This document shows positions 26,222-34,544 of a stretch of 64,000 bases of DNA, piece after piece; position 1 is the first letter of the stretch; each line of letters opens with the position of its first letter. Location of the stretch: positions 186,001-250,000 of the forward strand of contig NZ_JBNPNH010000002.1 in NCBI RefSeq assembly GCF_050314555.1, read 5' to 3'. This stretch comes from Spyradosoma sp004558035. GTDB lineage: Bacteria; Verrucomicrobiota; Verrucomicrobiia; Opitutales; UBA953. Made by a program: the position numbers and the translations under genes. Below the pieces are notes generated by a model that made no database searches, had not been told where the DNA came from, and saw nothing but the letters and a program-made list of their open reading frames with translations.

Positions 26222-26386
26222 TCAGAGAACTTTCAGGACGACGAACGCGCCCGCCGCCGCGAGGAGAAGAAGCGCGAGCACGCAGAGCGCCGTCCGTTTC
26301 CGCGACGGGTTTTCCGTGAGGTATTCCACCGCGCCGAGCGCGCATTCCTGAAAAAACTCAAGAATCAGCGAAACCAAGAATTCCAT
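26222..26386 (-). CDS. Small single-span membrane protein (54 residues)
   Basis: ATG at 26386 follows an excellent ribosome-binding site (AAAGGAAAAT directly before it) and the frame runs 54 codons to TGA at 26222. The product has an amphipathic N-terminal part (MEFLVSLILEFFQE), a polar middle (EYLTENPSRKRT) and a hydrophobic span (about residues 33-53). No family is recognised. It lies 97 bp downstream of the response regulator gene in the same direction, separated by a dispersed hairpin repeat, and 88 bp upstream of the POT gene. Confidence 0.6.
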   Translation of the reverse strand: MEFLVSLILEFFQECALGAVEYLTENPSRKRTALCVLALLLLAAAGAFVVLKVL

Positions 26387-26416
26387 ATTTTCCTTTCAGA
26401 AAAAACGTTCCCGCGG

Positions 26417-26464
26417 CGAAACGCAAGCGGCCGAACATTAAAAAAATGCAATGTTTCTCCGCGC
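26417..26464 (-). repeat. Dispersed hairpin repeat, third (diverged) copy
   Basis: In complement it reads GCGGAGAAACATTGCATTTT and on to GCGTTTCGCC, matching the copies at 29631-29680 and 31946-31995 except in one stem arm, where TTTCTCCGC has become TTCGGCCGC. It lies 3' of the response regulator gene. Confidence 0.7.
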
Positions 26465-26483
26465 GGGGCGAGCGGGCGGAGAA

Positions 26484-27188
26484 TCAGTCGCGGGAACGCA
26501 GCACGAGGCGGTAGCCGAGACCGCGGACGGCTTCGATCTCGCAGACGCCGGCGAGCTTGCGGCGCAGGCGGGACACGAAGACCGCCGGGCTCTGCGAAAC
26601 CGTTTTCCCCGGATTCGTCTTCCACACGGCGGCGAGCAGCTCCGAAAGCGGCACGACGAGCCCCGCCTCCTCCGCGAGCCGCCGCAGCAAAAAAAACTCG
26701 CGCAGGCTCAGCGCGATCTCCGTCCCGTCGCCGCGGACGACGCACGCGCGGGCGCAGTCCAGCAGCCCGTCGCCGATCCGCAGGCGCGCCGCGGGTTCGC
26801 GCCGTTCCCGCCCCGCCGCGGAGGAGACGCGCAGCGCGGCGCGGATGCGCGCGGAAAGCTCGCGCAGGCTGAAAGGCTTGGCGAGATAGTCGTTCGCGCC
26901 CGCGTCCAGCCCGGAGACGCGTTCGTCGATTTCGCCGAGCGCGGAGACGATGACGACGGGAACGCTCTCGCCGACGGCGGCGCGCAGTTCGCGCAGCAGC
27001 GCGATTCCGTTCCCGTCAGGCAGCATCACGTCGAGCAGCGCGAGCGCGAAATCCGCCTCGGCGAAAGCGCGGCGGGCGTCCGTCGCGTCCGCGCATTCGA
27101 TCACGCCGAAGCCCTCGGCGCGCAGATGCGCCGCGACGCGTTCGCGGATCACGGAATTGTCTTCGACGTAAAGGAGTTTTGGAGACAT
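26484..27188 (-). CDS. OmpR/PhoB-family response regulator
   Basis: Protein of 234 residues. The receiver domain has YVEDN, the phospho-acceptor Asp at about position 53 (LLDVMLPDGNG) and the switch Lys in NDYLAKPFSLRE (about 102). The C-terminal winged helix (about 140-230) has LSLREFFLLRRLAEE and VSRLRRKLAG...VRGLGYRLV as in OmpR. It probably acts with the histidine kinase encoded 478 bp upstream on the same strand; the gap is filled by palindromic repeats, so the pair may be expressed unequally. Regulators of this class bind 10-11 bp direct repeats. Confidence 0.93.
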   Translation of the reverse strand: MSPKLLYVEDNSVIRERVAAHLRAEGFGVIECADATDARRAFAEADFALALLDVMLPDGNGIALLRELRAAVGESVPVVIVSALGEIDERVSGLDAGANDYLAKPFSLRELSARIRAALRVSSAAGRERREPAARLRIGDGLLDCARACVVRGDGTEIALSLREFFLLRRLAEEAGLVVPLSELLAAVWKTNPGKTVSQSPAVFVSRLRRKLAGVCEIEAVRGLGYRLVLRSRD

Positions 27189-27263
27189 TTTTCGGAAAGA
27201 CGGCGCCGTCAATAATGACCGGCGGGCGCCGCCGCGCGAGGAAAAAATTTCCCCGCGACGATT

Positions 27264-27505
27264 TTTAGCCGCCCCGAAGGGGCGGAACAAACGTAACCCC
27301 ATGCGCGCCGCGAAGCGCGCGCTTGGGGGACGCTCCGCACACCGAACGCGCCTGAAAGGCGCAACCGCCCAGCCCGCGAACGTCCGACCTCGCGCGCTGC
27401 GCCGTTCCCGCGGGGGCAGTTGCGCCTTTCAGGCGCGTGTTCTTTTTTGAGTCCCCTGCCCCAAGCGGCGTTCCGCCGCATGGGGTTATTTTTGTTCCGC
27501 ATTTC
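27264..27505. repeat. Long nested inverted repeat between kinase and regulator
   Basis: Two arms of about 90 bp are imperfect complements. Left arm landmarks are GGGGCGGAACAAACGTAACC, CCATGCG, CGCTTGGGG and CGCGCCTGAAAGGCGCAAC (to 27381). Right arm landmarks in complement are TGCGGAACAAAAATAACC, CCATGCGGCGG, CGCTTGGGG and CGCGCCTGAAAGGCGCAAC. Within each arm are further small hairpins whose loops differ while pairing is kept. It could form a cruciform or a branched RNA, or result from two inverted copies of a dispersed element. Confidence 0.75.
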
Positions 27506-27524
27506 ATGCGGATTCGCCGCGGGA

Positions 27525-27655
27525 ACGTCTGGGGGCGGAGACGTCCGCGTCTCCGTCGCGGGGAGCGCGGGAACGCAGCGCGGCGAAAATGCGTCCTCGG
27601 AGAAGCGGACGCCGCACGGACGAAGGCAGGAATGCCTTCGCCCCCGCGCCCCGGA
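27525..27655. repeat. Composite palindrome module, copy 2
   Basis: Matches 2110-2370: TGGGGGCGGAGACGTCCGCG with its complement, then CGGCGAAAATGCGTCCTC, ending in the hairpin GAAGGCAGGAATGCCTTCGC. It lies just 3' of the histidine kinase gene. Confidence 0.65.
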
Positions 27656-27665
27656 AGGTCCGGCG

Positions 27666-29042
27666 TCATTTGCTGAGCAAAGGCAGTTCGAGGCGGAAGG
27701 TCGTTCCCGCGGAGTCGCTTTTCAGCAGGGAGAGGCGGCCGCCGAAGGCGCGCGCGGCGCGCGCCGAAATCGCCAACCCGAGACCGAGCCCGCGCGACGC
27801 CGAACCGCCCGCGAACGGCGTGAAGAGCCGCGCGCGGACCTCGGGCGGAATGCCCGGCCCCTCGTCCGCGACGTCGATGAAGAGCCGACGCCCCGCGACG
27901 CGCGCGCGGAACGCGACCAGGTTGTCGCCGTCGTCGCGGCGGGCGTGCTTCGCGGCGTTGTCGGCGAGGTTGAAGAGCACGCGGCCGAGCGTCTCCTCGT
28001 TGACGAAGAGGCGGCGTTCCCGCGCGGCGGGCTCGACGTCGAAAATCACGTCCATGTCCGCCGCGAAAAGGCGCTCGGCGATGCGGTCGGAGACGCGCCG
28101 GAAAAAGGCGTCCACGGAGATCTCCGCCGCGGGAACGCGGAATTTCCCCGAACGCATGCGGGAAAACAGCAGGAGATTTTCGACGATGTCGCTCAGCTCC
28201 GAAGCGCTGCGGCGCATGCGGTCCAGCTCGCCGCGCACGGCGGGATCGCCGCAGCGTTCGTGCGCCGTTTCCGCGCAGAGGCGCAGCTCGGCGAGCGGCG
28301 TCTTCAGCTCGTGCGAGACGGACGAGGCGAAGAGCCGGCGTTTTTCGCTCAGCAGAAACACGCGCACGGCGAGCGCGAAAATCGCGGCGAGCATCGCGGC
28401 CGCGCCCGCGAGCGCCAGAAGCACGGCGCGCTCCGCCGCGACGGATTCCGCGTGCGGACGCGGCGCGAGGTCGAACTCCAGCTTCGCGCCGGGCAGCCCA
28501 CGCACGACGCCGAAGCCGCGCGCCTCCGCGACGGGAACGACGCGCATCACGGCGTTTTCCGTGCGCGCCAGCCGTTCCCGCGACTCCGCCTCGAACGCGC
28601 GGAAAAGCGCGTCCGCCGAAAGAACGACGCCCTGCGCGCCGCCGTTCCCGCCGCCGCGCCGCATCAGAAAATAATCTCCGTCCGCGCGGAACGCGGAAAA
28701 TTTTTCGCCGAGCTCCGCGGGCGTTCCCGCCGAGGGCGGAAGCGCGTCCGCGAGCGCCTTCACGGGCAGAGCCGCGCCCGCGCGCGAAGCGGCGGCGCGC
28801 ACCGACGCCTCGGAAAAATCCTCCGGCGGAATCGCGTCGAGCGCCTCCGCGAAACGCGTCCACTCGCGGAAAATCTCGGTCTCGCGCGCCTGCGTCAGCT
28901 CGACGACGCGCGCGGCGCGGATCTCCGCCTCGCGCGTCGCGCGGATTTCGCGCACGTTCACGCCGAGCCAGGCGAGCGCGGCGAAGCCCGCGGAAACGCA
29001 GGCGGCGAGCGCCGCGCAGAGCAGCAGCGTTCCCGCCCTCAC
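27666..29042 (-). CDS. Sensor histidine kinase
   Basis: Protein of 458 residues. Two membrane spans (about 5-30 and 205-230) flank a periplasmic sensor region of about 170 residues. The phospho-acceptor His lies in SSVSHELKTPLAEL at about residue 244, directly after the second span; no HAMP domain is evident. ATP-binding boxes follow: NLADNAAKHA, DEGPGIPPE and GLGLGLAISARAARAFGG. Start: GTG at 29042 overlaps the TGA of the upstream gene (GTGA) and has a strong AGGAGG seven bases before it, so translation is coupled. Probable partner of the response regulator at 26484. The signal is unknown. Confidence 0.9.
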   Translation of the reverse strand: MRAGTLLLCAALAACVSAGFAALAWLGVNVREIRATREAEIRAARVVELTQARETEIFREWTRFAEALDAIPPEDFSEASVRAAASRAGAALPVKALADALPPSAGTPAELGEKFSAFRADGDYFLMRRGGGNGGAQGVVLSADALFRAFEAESRERLARTENAVMRVVPVAEARGFGVVRGLPGAKLEFDLAPRPHAESVAAERAVLLALAGAAAMLAAIFALAVRVFLLSEKRRLFASSVSHELKTPLAELRLCAETAHERCGDPAVRGELDRMRRSASELSDIVENLLLFSRMRSGKFRVPAAEISVDAFFRRVSDRIAERLFAADMDVIFDVEPAARERRLFVNEETLGRVLFNLADNAAKHARRDDGDNLVAFRARVAGRRLFIDVADEGPGIPPEVRARLFTPFAGGSASRGLGLGLAISARAARAFGGRLSLLKSDSAGTTFRLELPLLSK

Positions 29043-29590
29043 CGCGCGCCTCCTTTCTCCAGAGCCGCCGACGGCGCGGGCGCGGGAAATGCCGCGTCGC
29101 CCTGCCACACGTCGAGCCGCGCCGCGCCGCGCGCGGAATCGCTCGGGAAATAATGCACGGGCACGCTCCCGAGACGGACGCGGAGAATCTTCAGCTCGTC
29201 GGCGAGACCGAAGACCTTGCGCGAGCGCGTCGGCGCGCGTTCGAGCAGCGTGCGCCCGGAATCGTCGGCGAGCACGAGGCGGTCGCCCTCGGGCAGACTT
29301 TCGCGGAGACGCTTCAGCGCGGCGCGGCAGCGCGCGTATTCGGCGTCGTTCCTCGGCTCGCGGGCGAGCATCAGCACGGCGCGGCGCGAGCGCGGCGAAA
29401 ATTCGACCGAGGAAAAAAGCGCGTTCCCGCCGGGAATTTTCCGGAAAAGCGAATCGGAGGAAACGAGCGTTCCCGCGTTCTCGCGCTCCCGCGCGCAGGC
29501 ATCGAGCGCCGCGAAGACGCCCGCCGCCGTTCCCGCGGAAACGGCGAAAAGCGCGGCGGTCACGAAAAGTCTTCCGAAACGCGTATTCAT
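29039..29590 (-). CDS. Secreted/membrane-anchored protein upstream of the histidine kinase
   Basis: Protein of 183 residues. It has one N-terminal hydrophobic segment (LFVTAALFAVSAGTAAGVF) and an otherwise soluble extracytoplasmic part rich in Arg. No domain is recognised. The overlap of its stop with the kinase GTG makes it part of the same operon, which suggests it supplies or modifies the sensed signal. Repeats of 'SRRAVLMLAREP' and 'RLVLADDSGRTLLERAP' look beta-strand like. Start ATG 29590; an alternative upstream ATG lies in the dispersed hairpin repeat. Confidence 0.65.
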   Translation of the reverse strand: MNTRFGRLFVTAALFAVSAGTAAGVFAALDACARERENAGTLVSSDSLFRKIPGGNALFSSVEFSPRSRRAVLMLAREPRNDAEYARCRAALKRLRESLPEGDRLVLADDSGRTLLERAPTRSRKVFGLADELKILRVRLGSVPVHYFPSDSARGAARLDVWQGDAAFPAPAPSAALEKGGAR

Positions 29591-29618
29591 CGAAACGCCC
29601 GCTATTGCGGAAGTTTTC

Positions 29619-29675
29619 CCGCCGCGAGTCAAGCGGAGAAACATTACATTTTTTTAATGTTTCTCCGCTTGCGTT
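29619..29675. repeat. 57-bp perfect direct repeat, left copy (hairpin)
   Basis: Identical to 31934-31990. It contains AAGCGGAGAAACATT and its complement AATGTTTCTCCGCTT around ACATTTTTTT. This copy lies between divergent genes (starts 29590 and 29712), where a terminator is not expected, so it is a dispersed element with a terminator-like fold. Confidence 0.85.
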
Positions 29676-29711
29676 CCGCCTCGGGCTCGCCTTGCATACG
29701 TCTCAAAAAAA

Positions 29712-31928
29712 ATGAAGACTCCGCCCATGAAAAAAATCATCGCACTCGTCGCTCTCTGCTGCGCGACGCCGTTTTTCTCCGCCTGCGGAGACGACGCCCG
29801 AAACGTCCCCGCCGAAGACTTCGAAGGTCTGACGGCGAGGAGCTATTCGGAATTCGTCCGCGATCCCGCGATGTTCCGTCTCCGCGACGTCCGCTCTTAC
29901 GAAACGCTACTCTACGCGCCATTCCGCGACCGCCTCGCGGAGAATCTCCGCCGGAACTATCCCGACTTCGATCCCGACGGGAACGCGGACCATCGGCGGT
30001 TTCTGTACCTGTTGAGCTCCCCGCCGGCACGCCGGGAACTCGCGTCCGGGCTTCCGCCTTCGATGCGCGACATCGAGGAAGCCTTCAACCGGCAGTCGCT
30101 CGCCGACGAAATCGAGGCCTCCGACGCGCTCTACGCCTGTCTGCGCGCCAAGCCCGGTCTGCTTTGGGTCAAGCTCGCCGCGCTCGAATTCTGCCTCTCC
30201 GCCGAAAAAAACAGCGGGAAAAACTTCATGCTTCAGCGCAATCACGAGGCGAAACGCCGCTTCATTCCCGTCTTTCTGCGCGCGCACCCGAACGACCCGC
30301 TTGCCGCCTACGCCGTCTTTTCATGGTTCTACGACGCGAAGGCGGAATATTTTTCGGAATCGGACACGGACGATCCGTGGATTCGGCTCATGCTCGAGGG
30401 CATCCGTTTCCGCAGGAAGGCGTGGGAAGCCCGCGGCGACGGATTCGCCTACACCGTCACGGAAGCGGGCTGGATCGCGTTTAGGGAAAATCTCGAGCTC
30501 GCGATCGACCGTTTCGAAAAGGCGGGAGCGTTGCGCCCCGAATTCCCGAACCCGTTCGTGCTTTCGGCGAACGCCGCGCTGTCGTGTTCCACGCTGGGAG
30601 ACGATCCGATCCCGTTCGCGAAAAAGGCCATGCTCGCGGCGGTCGACAACGGACTCGTCGGCGCGACGACCGCGAATTATCTGCTCCCGCGCTGGGGCGG
30701 CTCTCATCGGGAAATCCGCGAATTCGTCATGAACTGCGTTCGAAACGCTCCCGCGGGCACGAACGTTCCCGCGCAGGCGATCGACGCGTTCGACACGCTG
30801 AAATGCGACCTGCGCTTTCCCGCGCGCCTCGCCTTTTTCACGCCGGAGCTTTGGGAGGCGTTCGCCGCCTTCCGCCGACGCGAAAAGGAAGACGGTCGCG
30901 AGTTCGCGCCGAATTTCTCCGCGCGGCTCGCGCTCGCCTGCGGCGCCTATGACGCCGCCGCGCGCATTTTCGAGGCGAACCGGCAGACCTGCGAAAACTA
31001 CGCAGCGAGCCTGCGCGGCGACGCGGATCCCGACCGGAACGTTCTCGCCTTCATCGATCTGCCGAGCTTCGTTCCCGCCTTCACGACGGGAACGCGGGCC
31101 TCGGAAATGCGGACCCTTCTCGACGCGCTGCGTTCCCGCAAGACCGCGACGCCCGAGACGAAAAACGCGCTCGAGGCGATCATCCGCGACGAGACCGCCG
31201 ACGCGAACACGCGCCAGGTGGCGTTCGATCTCTACCTGCGGCTCTTCGTCGCGCGGCGCGACGATTTCGCGGCGTTTCCGGAACGGGCTCTGGCGCGCCA
31301 TCTTTGGAATTACTATTACATGATCAAAAAAGACGACTTCCCGGAAGAAGAACTGAAAGAGCTCCTTTCCCTCGCGGCGTGCGTTCCCGGACAGGCGGCG
31401 GCGTCGCACAGAGGCAGAGACCTCTTCGTCTATTCCGTTCCCGAAATGCTGGTTCGCGGATTTTTCTCCCAAAACCTTTCCGAAGGGAAGAAGGAACTCT
31501 TCGCGGAAATGCTCTGCCGCAACGATCCCGCCGAAGCCCGAAAGCTGATGAACCGCGCGCGGAACACCTACGATTTTCGGCTGATGAGAATGCTCGCGGA
31601 GCACGGCGCGTCCGCGGAAGACGTCCGACAGGAACGGAACGCCTCCTACTTCATCCAGTGCCCTAAAAAAGAACGCCCGGCCCTCCTGAAAGCTCTGTTG
31701 AAATGCGGCTTCGACCCGAACTTTCCCGAATTTGAGGGTTCGCTGCTCGCCGTGTGCTGCATGCAGGGCGATTTCGAGTCCGCGGAAACGCTGCTCGCGG
31801 GCGGCGCCGATCCTCAATGGCGACCGAACGGCTCGAAAAGTCTCGCGGACGTGCTGCGCGACAAAGGCGCCCGCGACGCGGCGTTGCGGAAATTCTGCGA
31901 AAAACACGGAATCACGGCGACGCGCTGA
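29712..31928 (+). CDS. Large lipoprotein with C-terminal ankyrin-like repeats
   Basis: Protein of 738 residues (733 from ATG 29727). The N-terminus has a type II signal with lipobox FSAC (about residues 23-26 from the first Met), so the protein is probably lipid-anchored in the envelope. Residues about 60-620 are alpha-helical with Trp/Tyr-rich segments and suggest a TPR-like solenoid (AIDRFEKAGALRPEFPNPFVL). Residues about 635-735 contain ankyrin-type units (RLMRMLAEHGASAEDV, KALLKCGFDPNF, AETLLAGGADPQW). No enzymatic motif is seen. The gene is bounded by identical 57-bp direct repeats, 2.3 kb apart, hinting at a mobile cassette. Confidence 0.75.
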   Translation: MKTPPMKKIIALVALCCATPFFSACGDDARNVPAEDFEGLTARSYSEFVRDPAMFRLRDVRSYETLLYAPFRDRLAENLRRNYPDFDPDGNADHRRFLYLLSSPPARRELASGLPPSMRDIEEAFNRQSLADEIEASDALYACLRAKPGLLWVKLAALEFCLSAEKNSGKNFMLQRNHEAKRRFIPVFLRAHPNDPLAAYAVFSWFYDAKAEYFSESDTDDPWIRLMLEGIRFRRKAWEARGDGFAYTVTEAGWIAFRENLELAIDRFEKAGALRPEFPNPFVLSANAALSCSTLGDDPIPFAKKAMLAAVDNGLVGATTANYLLPRWGGSHREIREFVMNCVRNAPAGTNVPAQAIDAFDTLKCDLRFPARLAFFTPELWEAFAAFRRREKEDGREFAPNFSARLALACGAYDAAARIFEANRQTCENYAASLRGDADPDRNVLAFIDLPSFVPAFTTGTRASEMRTLLDALRSRKTATPETKNALEAIIRDETADANTRQVAFDLYLRLFVARRDDFAAFPERALARHLWNYYYMIKKDDFPEEELKELLSLAACVPGQAAASHRGRDLFVYSVPEMLVRGFFSQNLSEGKKELFAEMLCRNDPAEARKLMNRARNTYDFRLMRMLAEHGASAEDVRQERNASYFIQCPKKERPALLKALLKCGFDPNFPEFEGSLLAVCCMQGDFESAETLLAGGADPQWRPNGSKSLADVLRDKGARDAALRKFCEKHGITATR

Positions 31929-31933
31929 GGCGA

Positions 31934-31990
31934 CCGCCGCGAGTCAAGCGGAGAAACATTACATTTTTTTAATGTTTCTCCGCTTGCGTT
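31934..31990. repeat. 57-bp perfect direct repeat, right copy (hairpin/terminator)
   Basis: Same sequence as 29619-29675. Six bases after the lipoprotein stop; the GC stem followed by T-rich DNA could terminate that gene. Confidence 0.85.
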
Positions 31991-32195
31991 TCGCCGAAGC
32001 CGTTTCCGGGTTCGCAGGAGAGCACGACGGGCTCGGCGGCGCGGCGGGAACGCGCGGGAACGCGAAAAAATATCCCGCGGAACTCGCGGATTCCCGCAGA
32101 TTTTTTGAATCCACGACTTGCGCGAAAAGACGGACGCGCGCTCCGCAAAAAAATCGTCTCGCCTCCGCGGGAAGGCTCGGGTGAGAATCGCGCTC

Positions 32196-32855
32196 ATGAA
32201 ACGCAATCTTTTTCTCGCCTCGATTTCCTGCGCCGCGTTGTGCGCGGGAACGCTCTTCGCCGCGGACGACGCGCTCGTCGAGCTGAAGCTCGAACTGCCG
32301 CCGGCGGCGCTCGTCGGCACGCCACAGCCGATCCGCGTTCCCGCCGAACGGCTCGCACCCGCGAAGAATCCGACGCTGAAGATTCCGCGCGGCTGCACGA
32401 ATCTCGCGCTCGGGAAGCCCGTGAGCGCCTCCGACCCGAATCCCGTCGTCGGCGAGCTCGCCTACCTGACGGACGGCGACAAGGACGGCGACGAGGGCTA
32501 CGAAGTGGAGCTCGCGCCGGGCGCGCAGTGGATCCAGATCGACCTCGGCGAGTCCGCCGAAATCCACGCGATCGCGCTGTGGCACTACCACCGGCAGAAG
32601 CGCGTCTATCACGACGTCGTGATTCTCGTTTCCGACGATCCCGCGTTCGCGAAGGGCGCAGTCGTCGTCTTCAACAACGACTTCGACGACACGCTGAAAT
32701 TCGGCAGGGGCGAAGACCGGCTCTACGTCGAGACGCGCGCGGGCAAGCTCGTTCCCGTGAACGGCGCGCGCGGCCGCTACGTGCGTTTTTACTCGCGCGG
32801 GAACACTTCCGACGGCGGCAACCACTACATCGAAGCCGAAATCTACGGCAAGTGA
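32196..32855 (+). CDS. Secreted F5/8 type C (discoidin-like) domain protein
   Basis: Protein of 219 residues. Signal peptide of about 22 residues (ends LFAADD). Residues about 70-215 form a galactose-binding/discoidin-like sandwich: NLALGKPVSASDPNPVVGEL, AYLTDGDKDG, WIQIDLGESAEIHAIALWHY and ARGRYVRFYSRGNTSDGGNH. Such domains bind sugars, and here no catalytic domain is attached. It may bind glycans at the surface or in the periplasm. Monocistronic, between the repeat at 31934 and tolB. Confidence 0.82.
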   Translation: MKRNLFLASISCAALCAGTLFAADDALVELKLELPPAALVGTPQPIRVPAERLAPAKNPTLKIPRGCTNLALGKPVSASDPNPVVGELAYLTDGDKDGDEGYEVELAPGAQWIQIDLGESAEIHAIALWHYHRQKRVYHDVVILVSDDPAFAKGAVVVFNNDFDDTLKFGRGEDRLYVETRAGKLVPVNGARGRYVRFYSRGNTSDGGNHYIEAEIYGK

Positions 32856-32931
32856 GGCGCCCGCGCGGGCGTTCCCGAAAAACGGAATGGACAAAATTCC
32901 CGCGGTCGGGGCATATTAGCGCTTTCTCATC

Positions 32932-34176
32932 ATGAAGGCATTTTCTGCGATTTTTTGGGCGGTCACGGGGCTGACCGCGCTTTCGGCGCTCGGCGCCGTC
33001 GCCGCGCCGAACGACGAAGTTTCGGTCGAGGCGGACATTCAGGTTCTCATCCGCCGCGGCATTCTTCCCGTCCGCGTCGAATCGGCGGACGCCAGGCTGA
33101 GCGGAGCCGTCCGGCGGGCGCTCGGGCTGCACGGCGCGTTCGACGTGAACGCGGCCTCGCGCTCGGCGGCGGTCATCCGCGTCTCGCGCGACGGGAACGG
33201 GCTTTCGGCGCAATGCTCGGGAACGAGCCGCGCCTTCGCGGGAACGCTTTCCGTCGCGGGAACGGGCGACGCGGCGCTCGCCGAGCTCTGCGACAGGATC
33301 GTGGTCGCCGTCGGCAAGACGTACGGCTGGAACCTGAAGCCGCTCTTCGCGAAGACGCGGCTCGCCTTCTCCTCCGACGCGACGGGCGCGCGGGAAATCT
33401 ATTTTTCCGACCTGCTCTGCCGCGACGTGCGCCGCGCGACGAGCCACAGGCGCATCGCGATCATGCCCTACTGGGACACGAACGGCCGCCGCCTGCTCTA
33501 CACGACGTATCACGCGAGCGGCGCCGCGGACGTCTATTCCGTCGATCTGAAGACGGGCCGCTACGCGCCCTTCGCGACGTATCCGAACACGAACAACGGC
33601 GGCGCGTTCTCGCCGGACGGGCGGCGCGTCGCGCTCGCGCTTTCGGCGCGCGGCGTGATGAACATTTACGTGAAGCCGGCGGCGGGCGGGAACGCGACCG
33701 CGCTCTGCTCCGACGGCGAAGTGCAGACCTCGCCCGTCTTTTCTCCCGACGGCAGGACGGTCGTGTTCACGAGCGGTCCGAACGGGCGCCCCGGGCTCTA
33801 CCGCGTTCCCGCGCGCGGCGGCAAGAAGGAACGGATCGCGCTGAGCGGCTATTCCTACGCGACCGACCCGGCGTGGAGCAAGGCGGCGCCGGACAAGATC
33901 GCGTTCTCCTACCGCTCTTCCGGGCGCGACGGCATCGGCGTTTACGACGTGAACACGCGCGCCGTGCGCGACCTGGGCAAACCGAACGCGCGCCGCAAGC
34001 TCTCCAACCCGACGTGGTGCGCCGACGGTCGGCACCTGGTCGCCGTCGAGGAAGTCGGCAAGAACGCGTTTCTCGTCGTCGTCGATTCCGAAGGCGGAGA
34101 CGCGGCGAAGGCGACGCGGCTTTCGCCGAGCTCGCTGCGGAACTGCTACGACCCGGAAACGCTCGTTTCCGAATGA
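32932..34176 (+). CDS. tolB: TolB-like beta-propeller protein
   Basis: Protein of 414 residues. Signal peptide (about 1-24), an N-terminal alpha/beta domain (about 30-140) and a WD40-like propeller with repeated FSPDGRR/FSPDGRT units (about 230-275), LAFSSDATGAREIYF and YSYATDPAWS. This matches TolB, the periplasmic propeller of the Tol-Pal system that keeps the outer membrane attached during division. The rest of tol-pal is not in the window. It is followed 25 bp later by ftsB-like and yggU genes on the same strand. Confidence 0.85.
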   Translation: MKAFSAIFWAVTGLTALSALGAVAAPNDEVSVEADIQVLIRRGILPVRVESADARLSGAVRRALGLHGAFDVNAASRSAAVIRVSRDGNGLSAQCSGTSRAFAGTLSVAGTGDAALAELCDRIVVAVGKTYGWNLKPLFAKTRLAFSSDATGAREIYFSDLLCRDVRRATSHRRIAIMPYWDTNGRRLLYTTYHASGAADVYSVDLKTGRYAPFATYPNTNNGGAFSPDGRRVALALSARGVMNIYVKPAAGGNATALCSDGEVQTSPVFSPDGRTVVFTSGPNGRPGLYRVPARGGKKERIALSGYSYATDPAWSKAAPDKIAFSYRSSGRDGIGVYDVNTRAVRDLGKPNARRKLSNPTWCADGRHLVAVEEVGKNAFLVVVDSEGGDAAKATRLSPSSLRNCYDPETLVSE

Positions 34177-34201
34177 GAAATTCCCGAAAGGAGCGCGAAA
34201 A

Positions 34202-34534
34202 ATGCCGACGAATTCCGACGACAAACGTCTTCCCGCGATGATATTCGCGTTCTGCCTCGTGCTGCTCGCGATCGAAGCGGTCGTCTTCTACGGCAAGATC
34301 GCCGACGCCCGCGAAGAATGCGCGTCGATGGAGAAAATCGCCGCGCGCCGCTCCGAACGCCTGAAGGAGCTTGAGACCGAAAAGGCCTATCTCGAAACCT
34401 ACATCGACCGGATGCTGAAGGACCCGGAATTTCTCAAGACGGAAATCCGCTCCCGCCTCGGCTATTCGGAGGAAGGCGAAATCGTGATCCGTCCCGAAAG
34501 CGCTCCCGCCGCGGGAGCGCCGAGACGCCGCTGA
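34202..34534 (+). CDS. FtsB/DivIC-family septum formation initiator
   Basis: Protein of 110 residues. One membrane span (about 11-30) is followed by a coiled coil (AREECASMEKIAARRSERLK) and the family end DPEFLKTEIRSRLGYSEEGE. FtsB/DivIC proteins bind FtsL and FtsQ in the divisome. A good AAAGGAG precedes ATG 34202. It is sandwiched between tolB and yggU; the stop is 10 bp from the next start. Confidence 0.85.
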   Translation: MPTNSDDKRLPAMIFAFCLVLLAIEAVVFYGKIADAREECASMEKIAARRSERLKELETEKAYLETYIDRMLKDPEFLKTEIRSRLGYSEEGEIVIRPESAPAAGAPRRR

Positions 34535-34544
34535 GGACGCGCCG

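Noticed and set aside
29631..29670. Ordinary terminator
   Set aside because: The hairpin stands between two divergent starts and has an identical copy 2.3 kb away, so it is treated as a dispersed repeat.
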